A DNA stretch of 64,000 nt. It comes from Lineus longissimus. Its lineage: Eukaryota > Nemertea > Pilidiophora > Heteronemertea > Lineidae. A program made the translations under genes and the position numbers. The notes under the pieces were generated by a model. That model was not told where the DNA came from and did no database searches. It saw nothing but the letters and a program-made list of their open reading frames with translations. Positions 10,741 to 20,900 of this stretch are shown here, piece after piece. The DNA lies in NCBI RefSeq assembly GCF_910592395.1, contig NC_088314.1, positions 11,658,001-11,722,000 of the forward strand. The letters run 5' to 3'. Numbering within the stretch: the first letter of the stretch is position 1; each line of letters opens with the position of its first letter.

Positions 10741-11426
10741 TAGATGTTGACAAGTATATTGGGGAATGTTCCAACAGTGTTAATCAGGAACACGTGAGGG
10801 CCATGATGGGGGGACAGGAGGCTGTGGACTTGGGCTGGATTGACTGTCAATTATTGGGGGCCATCGCGGCTGACGAGCTACGGGAAGATAGTCAGTTTAT
10901 CCCAGTAGAGACCATAACCAAGACCCAATTCAAGGAAGATCAGGAGCAAGATCCAGTGCTACAGAGAGTGCGAAAGTGGTGTCAAGGGAAAGAAAGACCG
11001 ACAAAGAAACAGCTTGGTCAAGAGGGACAGTTGGTGAAAATTTGGCTAAGGGATTTTGACCGCTTGAGCATCGATGACAATGGAATCCTGCATCGAACTT
11101 ACCAGTTTACTGATGGTTCTCAGGTGTCCCAACTTTGTCTGCCCAAAAAGCACCAGAATATGGTCTACAATGAGCTTCACTGTAAAATGGGCCATCCCGG
11201 CGCGGAGAGGGTAATTATAACTGCCAAAGAGAGATTCCACTGGCCTGGCATGGCAAGGGATATCACCCATTTTGTCACGGAAGTATGCAAGTGCATAAAA
11301 GACAAGAGACTAAACGTCCAGCGGAAAGCAGAATTGAAACCAGTGATTACAACATTTCCATTCGAACTGGTGTCAATTGATTTTCTGCACCTTGAAAAGT
11401 CGAAGGGGGCTACGAATATATATTAG
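10614..11426 (+). pseudogene. pol: Pol part 4: RNase H end and integrase zinc-binding domain
   Basis: The frame starts in the RNase H C-terminus (SSAKLDAARQRWVAELSDFN, then GRQNIDADVLSRMP). It continues through a linker to the integrase HHCC domain: HCKMGHPGAERVI, AKERFHWPGM and then CKCIKDKR give the expected H..H...C..C spacing. The start of the catalytic core follows ([14 protein letters not shown], containing the first D of DDE). The frame terminates at 11424-11426 and the core resumes in another frame at 11429. Confidence 0.85.
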
Positions 11427-12065
11427 TCGTGGTGGACCATTTCACTCGCTTTGCTCAAGGCTATCCAACTCGAAATAAATCGGCTAGGACGGCTGCAGAT
11501 AAATTATTCAATGACTTTATTCCGCGATTTGGATTCCCAAGTCGAATTCACCACGATCAGGTTGGGGACTTCGAGAATGCATTATTTAGGAGACTTCAGG
11601 AGGAAAGGCCTACAGGATGCATACCAACAAGCACAAGAAGCAGCACAGAACGGGTATGACCTGGGATTAAGAAGTGCAACACTGGAAGCGGGTGATCGTG
11701 TACTGGTTCGAAATTTAAATGAGCGAGGAGGGCCCGGAAAACTCAGGTCATATTGGGAGCAAGTCATACATGTGGTTGTGAGACGAGTGGTGGATGATGC
11801 ACCAGTTTATGAAGTTAAACCGGAAAATGGGCCGGGACGGATTCGAACCCTTCATAGGAATCTGCTCTATCAGTGTGACGAGTTGCCCATGGACACAAAC
11901 AGAGGCATAAAACCAAAACAGAGGACTAAGAGAAGACAGCCTGGACAAGTAGCCCCTAGAGTGGAGCAAGGTGACTCTAGTTCAGAGGATGAGGAATACT
12001 TGGTAGTCCAGGAGGAAACCAGCTGTCACGCCCAATGTATTGGTGGAACCTCCAGAGCCGGATAG
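11427..12065 (+). pseudogene. pol: Pol part 5: integrase core (truncated) and C-terminal domain
   Basis: [20 protein letters not shown] and [20 protein letters not shown] carry the second catalytic D region. At about 11598 the sequence jumps to [19 protein letters not shown], which belongs after the core. The third acidic residue of DDE is therefore deleted. The remainder has the GPY/F-like module (GGPGKLRSYWE, then VYEVKPENGPGRIRTLHRNL) used for chromatin or target contacts in Ty3/Gypsy integrases. Frame changes occur near the deletion and again near 12030. Confidence 0.8.
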
Positions 12066-12327
12066 CTCAGTGGACTCTGATTCAGAGGAGGGGGACCTTC
12101 CACCACCAGAAGGGAGACCACAGCGAACGAGGATTGCACCAAAGACATTAACCTATGACCAATTAGGGTTACCAACATACATGTCATATCACCAGCCCCA
12201 GATGCATGTGGGACAAATGACTGTTGGGGGACAACCATGGGGTTGGGTGCCAGCTGGGGGTCAGGCGAGGTATAGCCCATGGGTGAATCCATTTTTGGGT
12301 CCTCAGAATGATTATTCAGTTTTCTAA
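12027..12327 (+). pseudogene. pol: Pol C-terminal tail
   Basis: After a frameshift near 12030 the frame encodes an acidic Ser/Asp/Glu stretch followed by RPQRTRIAPKTLTYDQLGLP, a common ending for Gypsy-type Pol proteins in invertebrates. Gly/Trp/Pro-rich residues and a stop at 12325-12327 follow. The ~430 bp from here to the PPT hold no gene. Confidence 0.7.
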
Positions 12328-12746
12328 GTTCAGGGGCAGAATTTCGCTAATGGTACAATAGAGATTTTTTTCTTAGGGTACATGTTTATATGTTGATGTT
12401 ATTGTTATTAGTTACCTAATTTAGGTCATCTTGTGCTTTACTCTGGAAGTGCCTTGAATCAAGTGTGGAGTGTGGAGTAGAAAGTTATGTGGGGAAAGTT
12501 ATGTATTTCTTGGTGTCTCAATCCTGTTGGATACTAGGCTGGAATTTGAGCATGGTCTTTAAGGACAGAAATTGGGATCTAGATGGCCACTGGATTCCTA
12601 TATTCTTTTTGCTAATTCTAGGGGGTTCGACAACCACAGAATTTTGTGTGTTTTATCAATGACTCTGGCATTACTGTCTGTAGACTCCAGAATACAAAAC
12701 TTTTCAGATGGGATTCTATGTTCCAATGTCGCGGACGACATTCATT

Positions 12747-12760
12747 GTGGGGGGGGAGAG
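12747..12760 (+). promoter_or_regulatory. Polypurine tract
   Basis: A GTGGGGGGGGAGAG run abuts the first base of the 3' LTR, as needed for plus-strand priming. Confidence 0.85.
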
Positions 12761-12972
12761 TGTGGCGTGGGGGTGAAATTGTTGGGGACACAAAAATTTT
12801 TGGCGTGGTTGTTAGGGACGCGGTAGCGCAAGGGATGCTGGGATCGCGCAAACCGGAGCCGGACGCTGACATTTTGGGTGCAATAAACCCCGTTTTAGAA
12901 ACGATTCATTCTCCGATTTATTCATGAAAACTCGCTCTCCTTCTTCCAGGTCAATTGCCAAACAGGGCAACA
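12761..12972 (+). repeat. 3' LTR
   Basis: It starts TGTGGCGTGGGGG and ends GGGCAACA, 212 bp, nearly identical to 7073-7284 (visible differences include GTGT/GCGT near the start, AAATG/TTTTT near base 30, CTTT/CTTC and CCGG/CAGG). It is followed by the target duplication TGTT at 12973-12976. Confidence 0.95.
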
Positions 12973-13604
12973 TGTTCACGTAGGTAGTCGATTAGACCTA
13001 ACAGGTGTGAAGTTTGCGTAATTGATGAACATAATTAGACACTAAGTTCAGTTAATTGGAGTGGAGTGAATTTAATGTCCGTTGCTCTTCTAATTAAAAC
13101 AGAATGTTTTGTTTAATTATCTACACTGTGCATCACAGTGCCAAGCTACTGTATATTGTAACATTAATTGCAGTCCATTGAGTTGTTTGTCCCCTTGTGC
13201 TCTAATAACAAGTATTACTATAATGATGTACGCTGTCTATGTAATATGTAGCGTGGGAACACAACCTGCATATATCAATGTTGGCAAATTAATATTACCT
13301 CCACTAGAAATGCCAATTTACTAATTTCAAGTTCGCATATAAATGGCATAAAATTATTTGAAGTAGTTAATATTTATACAACTAAATGGAATATGTTATA
13401 TGTAAGCTTCACGACCCCCATGTTAATCCATTTTTTTGACAAACTAAATGGAATATGGAATTTGCAGGCTTCACGACTCCCGTGTTCATAAACACGACTA
13501 CACCTTTTGGACAATAATGGCATAACCTCCCTATAAAGGACTCCTCTACATTACGGACACCAACGCCCAGTCCCATGTGTGTCCGCAATAGAGAGGTTGT
13601 ACTG

Positions 13605-13794
13605 TACAGTAAATTGGTGAAAGAATTTTGGATCCTGAGTGACCCTTTTATGGGTAATGGACGTTGATCAGCGTAATTTTTAATGGTGAGATTTGCGTAA
13701 AACACATTATTGACAATGAAGTGTCTAACTTTTCATGAAGAACCAGGCCAAGGTTACTCCCGAGGATAATGCAAACAGTAAACTACTTTAAAGA
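13605..13794. other. Likely 3' UTR / downstream flank of NDUFAF3-like gene
   Basis: This 190-bp stretch lies between the host stop codon (minus strand) and the pogo-like element. No clear AATAAA is seen on the minus strand, so the polyadenylation site is undecided. It may lie inside the transposon. Confidence 0.35.
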
Positions 13795-14136
13795 TCAGTC
13801 CTGCTCAGATGTTGGTTCTCCCTGTTTTCCTTTTGGAAACATTTTATCCTTCATTTTTTGTCCTTGTGAAAATGAACTTTTAAACCGTTGAAAACCTGCC
13901 TGTGAGGCTTCTTCTAAAGTCTTCATATGAGGTGGTATGAGGCGGTCCATGCCCTGTCCATCTTTAGGTATTTCATCGAAGCCTGTATCTAAAGTGTCCA
14001 ATTCCCGATAATCTAATTGTGACTGAAGGTCTATTGAATCATCAAAATAGTTTTGAACGTACGTTGGAGGTAGGAGAGCAGCTGCCACATACCGTCCTTC
14101 AGCATTAAGAAAGTTAAAAGTAGCGCAGGCCTGATC
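13795..14136 (-). CDS. NDUFAF3: NDUFAF3-like complex I assembly factor, last exon
   Basis: On the minus strand a good acceptor (TTTTTATCTATTTTCAG) at 14137 precedes an exon starting DQACATFNFLNAEGRYVAAA and then LLPP. ACATFNFL..EGR..AAL.PP is the C-terminal signature of NDUFAF3, a mitochondrial matrix protein that helps build the Q-module of NADH dehydrogenase (complex I). The exon begins in phase 0, matching the donor of the exon at 60560-60660. After the conserved core it continues for about 90 residues (TYVQNYFDDSIDLQSQLDYR onward, ending GKQGEPTSEQD) to TGA 13795-13797. That is much longer than the few residues that end the vertebrate protein. Earlier exons lie upstream, mostly outside the window. 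Confidence 0.85.
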   Translation of the reverse strand, partial: DQACATFNFLNAEGRYVAAALLPPTYVQNYFDDSIDLQSQLDYRELDTLDTGFDEIPKDGQGMDRLIPPHMKTLEEASQAGFQRFKSSFSQGQKMKDKMFPKGKQGEPTSEQD

Positions 14137-15123
14137 CTGAAAATAGATAAAAAGGTCAGTTCGAATGATGTTCAAGTTTGATTCTGTCTTGGATTAATAT
14201 CAAGGACAATTAATGCCGGGGTCACACTAGCGTGTTAAAGCAAATTGACAGCGCATTAAAACTTAAATACGCATTGGAGTGTCACACTCAAGTCGGTCTG
14301 TATCGTTTTCAAACCGCTTTAACAAATACGGTCCTTAATACTCGTCAATGAAGTCGCTCTGGCCAAGCCGCATTGAAGCTGACATTGCCATTGTCAATTT
14401 AACCACAAATACATAAACGTAATTGTCATTACATAAAAACCATCATTTCCATCATTCCATCAGCTAACAGAACCAGCCAATGATGTAACGTTTCTATGCC
14501 AATCTTGACATAAGAGGTGCTGATTTTGTTCCTTACAATTTGATTTAAATTTAGTCACTGAGTGTGCCAGCTTGGTTTCTACCCCTCTTTTCTCGTTCGG
14601 TATGGATCTCACGAGACTAGAGTGGCAACCATCTTGGATCAAACACGGGAGCGAGTTTAACAATGCAATTATAGGTGGCATATCTTTACTGCGCATTCAA
14701 TTTCACCAGTTTCAATCCAAATTGAATGTGCATTCGGCCAAGTGTGACGCGACCGGCTTGAAAGCAATTTAACCAAACCCTTTGACGGAGGGTGCTCTAT
14801 GGTAAAACCGTTTCAATTCGCCTTCAGTGTGAATGTAGTATAAGGTTTAACCCATAAGACAGCTATACTACTGCCAGCTGGCTACCACATTAAATTTGAA
14901 AACATCTTCCAGTACATTCACCAGATCTCCTTTCGCCCGAAACCAGATGGTTCCATCTAGAATGCATGGGGTAAGCCGGTCTTATTTTTGTATACCTGTC
15001 TCCACAATGGCACTGCTGAAATCTATATTCAGTACCCAATTTCAAATTTTGATCTTCAATTATGAAATCGCATTCTCGAATTGCTCGGTTCAGCTCGCCA
15101 TCCGCTTATTAAAAGTTTCATTT
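14137..15123. other. Intronic DNA, nothing recognised
   Basis: No domain-bearing frame, terminal repeat or RNA gene is seen. Confidence 0.4.
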
Positions 15124-15361
15124 AACAAGAGGCCCAAGGGCCTGGCGCTCAGCTGGATGACCTAATAACATAGGACTGAGGGTATAAAGTAGTAAATGTC
15201 GGCTTTATACTACTGTTTGAAGGTCAAGAGAACACGTTATACCACTAAAATTTCCAATGCAGAGCTGCCAGCTGGATGAAATATGATTGAACTAATCAGC
15301 CATGGTATGTAAATATTACAGGAGGCAACGGAAGATATCCCTAGTTCAGTATAGCTTTACA
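15124..15361 (+). repeat. Family B-type terminus, variant with GATGACCTAATAAC body
   Basis: It begins AACAAGAGGCCCAAGGGCCT, a perfect 6-bp hairpin with an AA loop, then GGCGCTCAGCTGG. About 240 bp are nearly identical at 35574-35816 and 36811-37052. No matching far end was found next to it. Confidence 0.8.
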
Positions 15362-15363
15362 GA

Positions 15364-16767
15364 ATGAAACGGCCAGGGGCCATTGTGCTCACCGTATACA
15401 TCTTTTAGTAGGCAGGATCATGCTTAGTTTAGAGGTGAATATGGTAAACACAATCAGGCATGAAGACTTTTTTTAGATGTGTATTGATGTCAAGTAATAA
15501 GACAGGGCAGTATATATAAGTTTATGATCTAACCAATAATTGTCTACGACATCAACAAGATATCGTGTGATTGCTAAGAGTCCCTGCAATAAAAAATTCA
15601 TCGAAAAAAAGTCATTAATAAGCGAGATATTGCACGTCCTACTTTTTCAGTTTTGACCCCCTGGTGGCCAAATCAAGAATCAAATCAGGCCAAAATTCGG
15701 TGTCAGAGATTATCTGATGTAGGGGGTTACATGTACCAACTTTCAAGTTCATAGCTTCAGCAGTTAAGAAACGTGCCATAGTTACACTCTAATGGCCAAT
15801 TTACGCCATTTGACCTCTGTGACCTAGAAAAGGAGGTCAAATCCAAATATCGTAGGACATGTGGTGTATCCTTGCTAGAAGTCCCTGCCATAAAAATTTT
15901 ATCGAAAACAATTCACTCAAATAAGCAAGATATTGCACTTCTTCCTTTTTCCATTATGGCCCCCTGGTGGCCGAATAAAGACTCAGATCAGGCCAAAATT
16001 CGGCATCAAAGGTTATCGGATGTAGGGGGTTATATGCACCAAGTTTCAAGTTCATAGCTTTACTGGTTAAGAAACGTGCCATAGTTTACACTCTGACGGC
16101 CAATTTACGCCATATGACCTCTGTGACCTTGAAAAGTAGGTCAAATTGAAAACTCGTAAGATATGTGATGAATTCTTCCTAAGAGTACCTACCATAAAAA
16201 TTTTATCGAAAACAAGTCACTTATAAGCGAAATATCACACTTTTTAGATTTCCACTTTTGGCCCCCTGGTGGCAAAGTTGAGGATCAGATCAAACTGAAA
16301 TTCAGCACCAGAGGCTATGTGATATAGGGGGTTATATGTACTAAGTTTCAAGTTCATAGCTTTAGTGGTTAAGAAACGTGCCATAGTTTACACTCTAACG
16401 GCCAATTTACGCCATATGACCTCTGTGAACTTGAAAAGTAGGTCAAATTAAAAACCCGTATGATATAAGATGTATATTTGCTATGAGTACCTACAACACA
16501 AGTTTCATCGAAAACAAGTCACTAATAAGCGAGATATCACACTTTTTAGATATCGACATTTGGCCCCCTGGTGGCCAAGTTGAGAATCAGATCGGACCGA
16601 AATTCAGTGTCAGAGGTCACCTGACCTAGGGGGTGCTGTGTACAAAGTTTCAAGTTCAGTTCATAGCCCTAGCGGTTAAGAAACGTGCCACTGTTTTGGA
16701 AATAGGATACGACGACGGACGACGGACACTGCGGTATTACATAGACTCCCCTACGGTGAGCCAAAAA
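15364..16767 (+). mobile_element. Family A Helentron-like element, copy A1 (four monomers)
   Basis: The left end ATGAAACGGCCAGGGGCCAT, with a GGCC-AGG-GGCC hairpin, is followed by GCTCACCGTA. The right end is a GAC-rich microsatellite then CCCTACGGTGAGCCAAAAA. GCTCACCGTA and TACGGTGAGC are inverted copies sitting slightly inside the ends. Between them are about four tandem ~290-bp monomers from about 15580 to 16700, each with a CCCCCTGGTGGC core, AAGAAACGTGCCATAGTT and TGACCTCTGTGACCT. Read in reverse this is the layout described for Helentron-associated elements (subterminal inverted repeats, microsatellite, core tandem repeats, 3' hairpin). No coding sequence. Confidence 0.75.
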
Positions 16768-16769
16768 AT

Positions 16770-18686
16770 GGGAGCAACATTATTGTGTTGCTTAAAACGT
16801 CTACTTTTTACTCATGTAAGAATCGTAGTACTAATAATTACTTCAACTTATTTTCCAGTTATGATAACACAACACGCATCTTCATGATCATGATCTTTCT
16901 CAAACTAACTGAATGACCTATTAGTAATCACCTTGGACGCACAACCTAACCACATATCAATCCGCCCGACGATCGACACATCCATTCGATTCGCTAACCG
17001 GGTAACCCTCGATAAAGTTTGATAAATAAACTAGAACTGAGATTTCACAGGAGCACCTGTGAATTCATGACTCCAGGGTTGTTTTGAGGGCGATATTGTA
17101 AGAGTTGGTCTTGAGTATGGGGACGTGAAGGTCCGTGTGAGGCACCTGGGGAGAGAAGACTAGTTGAACGATGGGATCATGGAGGTATAAATAATTATTT
17201 ATACCTCCATGATGGGATCTGACACGGACACTACTATTGATCTCATTATATGAATACCATTTAATTACAAAAAAGTGAAAACAGATCATATCATATTCCT
17301 TGGGATAAATTAAAATAGAAGTGCAGGAACAAGGTTTTTTAGCAGGAGGAAAGCGAGAACATTTTGCGCCGTCGTATTCCGATTTGGCAGGTTAGTGGTG
17401 AAATCTGCTTTTAATTTTGCAAATTAACATATTCGTTTTTCTAGTTCTAACGTTGTCTGAATTAAAGATGCTTTCCCAATGCTTGACTGGTCTGGCAAGA
17501 GACATTGCCAGGAAAACGTGACGTCATTTTGGCCATTCTTCTTACCGCACGCCCTCTCTCTCCGTAAAAGTTCCTGACATGGTGTGAAGTGGGAGGGCGC
17601 ACAATGGGAACCACACTGCCGCGATGTTAATAGTTTCTATTTATAGAATTCAGCGGCAGAGATTTTAGGCACGGAAAAAGTGGATTAACTCGGCTAATCT
17701 CAATGGATTTTACCCAGGAATGTTTTCAAGGCGAGAGAAACATCTGATTTAAGTACTGCGCTTATTAGATTTCATGTTCAGGCCGAAGATTGGCCTAAAA
17801 CGTGGACGAAAAGAGTGCATTATCGAGTGTTGGAGAGGTCACGTGATTGGACGAGAAACCTGAACAAAGTTTTCGTGCTTTTAGCTGTCAACATCAATGG
17901 CTATAATATACTCCTACAGAATAGTAGAACTAATAGAACTAATTTCCGAAGTTTCCAATAGTTTGAACACAAATCAAAACATCGCCCATCAGCTGGACTC
18001 AGATCTGCATAAATTACGATAAATAATGAGGTCGTCGCTTCAATTTCGCAAAGAAAGTTGACTCCATTCGAAGGTTGTTTTGACCAAATTCTGTTGAACT
18101 CATCGTTATGAGGGCATTTGAACACATTCTCGTTGATCTTTTTTATAAACGTGTGAAGTTTCGTACCAAAATACGTTTCCGTAAAGGCTTAAAAAGAAAA
18201 TTTGTCACTTACAAAATCATCGCTCCGGTAGAAATAAAAAGATCACCGCCATTTTCTTGATGATAGTACTCCAGGTAACCGGCGGGAAATTTAAAGCGGG
18301 GTCATCCGGGGTCAAACAACAGTTTTGCTCACTACCGCCAACTGGTGATATAAATCGACACTAATCTATTTTATATCAAAACTTCTGTATCATGAAGACC
18401 TTTTCAACTTTATTTCAAGCTTTTATCTGCTTGAATAGAGCGTCAAAAAATTGTTTTTTCATTTACGCATTTCGCCCCCTGGGGAGCTGAATTTGAGTCG
18501 AATCGCCCAAATTTTTTTCCGTAAGCAACATTTTCTGCGGTGTTTTAAGCAAGACTAGATTTGAAGTGCCTCGGTTGTATGATTACAAAATGCCCAACTT
18601 TGTCTACAGATGGCTAGATGGAAGGACGGACACCAATCGAATAGCCATTTGACTAGCTCCGCTGACTTTTGTCAGCTGAGCTAAAA
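16770..18686 (+). repeat. Dispersed repeat family D, copy 2
   Basis: It starts GGGAGCAACATTATTGTGTT and ends GCTGACTTTTGTCAGCTGAGC plus an A run. It is alignable over its length with 38492-40376. The last ~450 bp are a family B terminus, so D is probably a longer B-type element. A 32-bp palindrome insertion is present at 17179-17210. No protein domain is seen. Confidence 0.8.
17170..17219. mobile_element. 32-bp perfect palindrome with 9-bp target duplication
   Basis: Bases 17179-17210 form a perfect palindrome whose half is ATGGAGGTATAAATAA. GATGGGATC flanks it on both sides (17170-17178 and 17211-17219). The paralogous copy D3 has a single GATGGGATC at 38854-38862 and no palindrome, which is a clean empty site. 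Confidence 0.85.
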
Positions 18687-19313
18687 AAAACACACCCATA
18701 TCGATGCTATTGTTTTGTACTATTTTTCAAAATTGACACTTAGCGATTCTGCTTGATGTGTGCTATTCGTCTCATATCATGAAGAATGTGCTAAACACCG
18801 TCCTGAAGTTGAGAAGAAGATTTTGCCTAGTTTTGAATGCACTAAAACACTATGCAAATACCACTGCTAGTGCTATGCATGCAAATTGTGAACTCTGAAA
18901 GTGGCTGTGACTAGAGTGCCTCACATTTTGTGACGTGTTGGATGTCACTTGTTTCTCCTTTTCTATGTTGGACTGAGTTGCTGTTTTTGGAATGGAATCG
19001 AGGGGTTGGCCACGGTGAGAGGGCCAGCGAGAAACGATGCATAAATATTGGGGACCATAGGGAGTGTTGGGATATTGCTGTACGTGCCTTTAATGGCAAT
19101 GGGCCACTACTGAAGACAGGCTACTCACGATTTCAAACAGCACCAGCTCGATCTCCATAACTCTTTTTGGAGATACAATTTTGGTAGTTCTGTGCATCTG
19201 CTAATTATGCCAAAATATGGGAACAAAACGCATTGTGGGATTCAAAAGGGGAAGCAAGAGCCATGTGCTTCGCTTCTATGTGCTTTGCAGTGTTCGTGAA
19301 GAAAATGGGGAAA
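18687..19313. other. Intronic DNA, nothing recognised
   Basis: A 76-codon open frame on the plus strand (18930-19160) has no recognisable domain. No terminal repeats. Confidence 0.35.
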
Positions 19314-19435
19314 AGTAATATGGAAAGGCGCTGGTAGGTTTGTAGGTCTTCTATTTCGGCAATATTTGGAGCAAAAATACAAAGATTGACTCAATGATAA
19401 ACCCTAAAACCGTCCCAATGCCTTTCCATATTACT
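19314..19435. repeat. Small inverted repeat
   Basis: AGTAATATGGAAAGGC at 19314-19329 is repeated as a perfect reverse complement at 19420-19435, and similarity continues inward with TGG after two mismatches. Possibly a tiny foldback element. Confidence 0.6.
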
Positions 19436-19611
19436 ACAAAATAGAGACGAATGGGTTAACACATTTATTTCCCAATGTAGTACAAGAGAAAGTCCTCAAT
19501 GCAACCTTTCCAACGATACTTCATCACCTCACGCTACACACAATGTACAAGTGCGACGTATTGAATCGTTAACCAACAACAAATGTCCAGCACATTCAGT
19601 ATCGACGGCCA

Positions 19612-19700
19612 GCATTACGGGACATAGCCGAGTGGTAAACATATTGGATTTCGAAACACCAGCTGGATCTGCTGGCTTAGGTTCGAAGTCAACCGACGGC
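19612..19700 (+). other. Degenerate tRNA-Ser/Leu-like sequence
   Basis: TAGCCGAGTGGTAAA resembles an A box and GGTTCGAAGTC a B box at tRNA-like spacing, with TTTCGAAA where an anticodon loop would be. The T stem does not pair well, so this is a pseudo-tRNA or SINE head, not a working tRNA gene. Confidence 0.3.
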
Positions 19701-19773
19701 ATGCAGTTGAGTCTAAAGGGATTATCTGTTCGTTGGTTGCTGAGGCATGATGAAGTATAATGGTAATTAGTTA

Positions 19774-19880
19774 CCGCAGGAACGCCGTTCCTGCCGTTGT
19801 TAGGGACATAGGGTTTGGCAAGATGGAGTCTCAGCTTAGCTACCGCCGGAACGCCGTTCCTGCCGTCGTTAGGGACATAG
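19774..19880. repeat. Two direct repeats each with a GGAACG hairpin
   Basis: GGAACGCCGTTCCTGCCGT, followed by TTAGGGACATAGGGT with slight variation, occurs twice about 69 bp apart. In the first copy GCAGGAACG pairs with CGTTCCTGC. Confidence 0.7.
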
Positions 19881-20358
19881 GGTGTGGTTAGCAATGATTG
19901 AGTAGGCCCTAAAAGTGAAACTTATTACGAAGTAAAAATGGTGATTCCCATGTTGTGAATCAACTTATGCTTGCTATTTGAACAATCATCGTTTGTCTAT
20001 GTTCCAACATAATGGTGATGATATCATCAATTAGCACAGGGAATTCCATCTGCGTCTTGTGGAGGCAGGAATATTTGAACATAGCCAAATGACTAATAGT
20101 GAAACTACATACAGTAGGCTTGAAAGCTCATACTATGATTATTGAAATTCAATAAATCTTTTTAAATTAAATAGAAATGCTTGATAAGAATAAGAAGATT
20201 ATTTGCCCTACGTGTGAGAAATACATATCATACTTTATAATATGGCTGTTCACAGGAAAACCAAAGAACACCAGACCAGATTAAACCAGGATTATGTCCC
20301 TGTTGCTCTACCACCCACATCACCGCAAACACCATCCTTAACACAAGGAGTGCTTGTT

Positions 20359-20451
20359 CAAAGAGTGAAGCCACTGATTCCTAAACGTGTAGATAAGAAA
20401 ATTGCAAAGAGTGAAGCCACTGATTCCTAAACGTGTAGATAAGAAAATTGC
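20359..20451 (+). repeat. 46-bp tandem duplication inside the polymerase remnant
   Basis: A 46-bp unit beginning AAAGAGTGAAGCCACTGATT occurs twice head to tail. Because 46 is not a multiple of 3, it throws the upstream frame out of register. Confidence 0.9.
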
Positions 20452-20900
20452 ATTTGAGACTGAAGGGCTTGACGACATAAAGAAAGTGAGTCGTGTAAAA
20501 ATTGTAAAGGAATTGGGCAAGCCTGTAGTCACCATTGGTTTGAAAATTGACAGAGAAGCGAAACAGGTTCATGAATACAAACATAAGTTAGAAGAAGTGT
20601 TATGTAAACTCAATGACTACCACCACAAAATAACCATATCAATGTTCGCTCAGTCCAATAGAAATGGTGAAAGCTTTGTACATCCAATTCAGTCTCCAAT
20701 GGAAAGCATTATTTCAAGAAACCAAGCTGTCTGTGTAATAACCAACCAGTTAAACTACATAAAGGCACAGATTGAGGAGAGATACTTTCAAGGATCGGGC
20801 CTAACACTGAATGTATTAGAGTCATGAGATACGACCATCTGTTCATACAAGATGTGTAAGGGTGGCCATTTTACTTAACTACCATTGAAAACAAAAGCCG

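Larger units (their letters stand above)
7073..12972 (+). mobile_element. Ty3/Gypsy-class LTR retrotransposon, internally deleted
   Basis: Two 212-bp LTRs beginning TG and ending CA flank gag and pol sequence on the plus strand. A TGTT target duplication (7069-7072 and 12973-12976), a primer-binding site and a polypurine tract complete the structure. The order protease, RT, RNase H, integrase is the Ty3/Gypsy order. The copy is defective: an in-frame stop near the gag start, at least three small frameshifts in pol, one nonsense codon, and two large in-frame-region deletions that remove the RT catalytic palm and the second half of the integrase core. The LTRs differ at only a few positions, so the insertion is fairly recent even though the coding region is badly damaged. 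Confidence 0.95.
6853..13604. mobile_element. pogo/Tigger-like non-autonomous element, split by an LTR retrotransposon
   Basis: The left end CAGCAGAACCTCCCCTTGCG (6853-6872) and the complement of the right end, CAGTACAACCTCTCTATTGC, match the usual pogo/Tigger TIR pattern. Further GCGGACACC / TTACGGACA motifs recur inside both halves. TA dinucleotides flank both ends (6851-6852 and 13605-13606), the expected Tc1/mariner-superfamily target duplication. Without the retrotransposon inserted at 7073-12972 the element would be about 850 bp, and no transposase sequence is seen. It therefore looks like a MITE. Confidence 0.75.

Noticed and set aside
15580-16700. CRISPR-like array
   Set aside because: Units are ~290 bp, diverged throughout, and end in transposon-like termini; this is eukaryotic repeat DNA.
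19612-19700. tRNA-Ser gene
   Set aside because: A and B box likeness only; T and acceptor stems do not pair.
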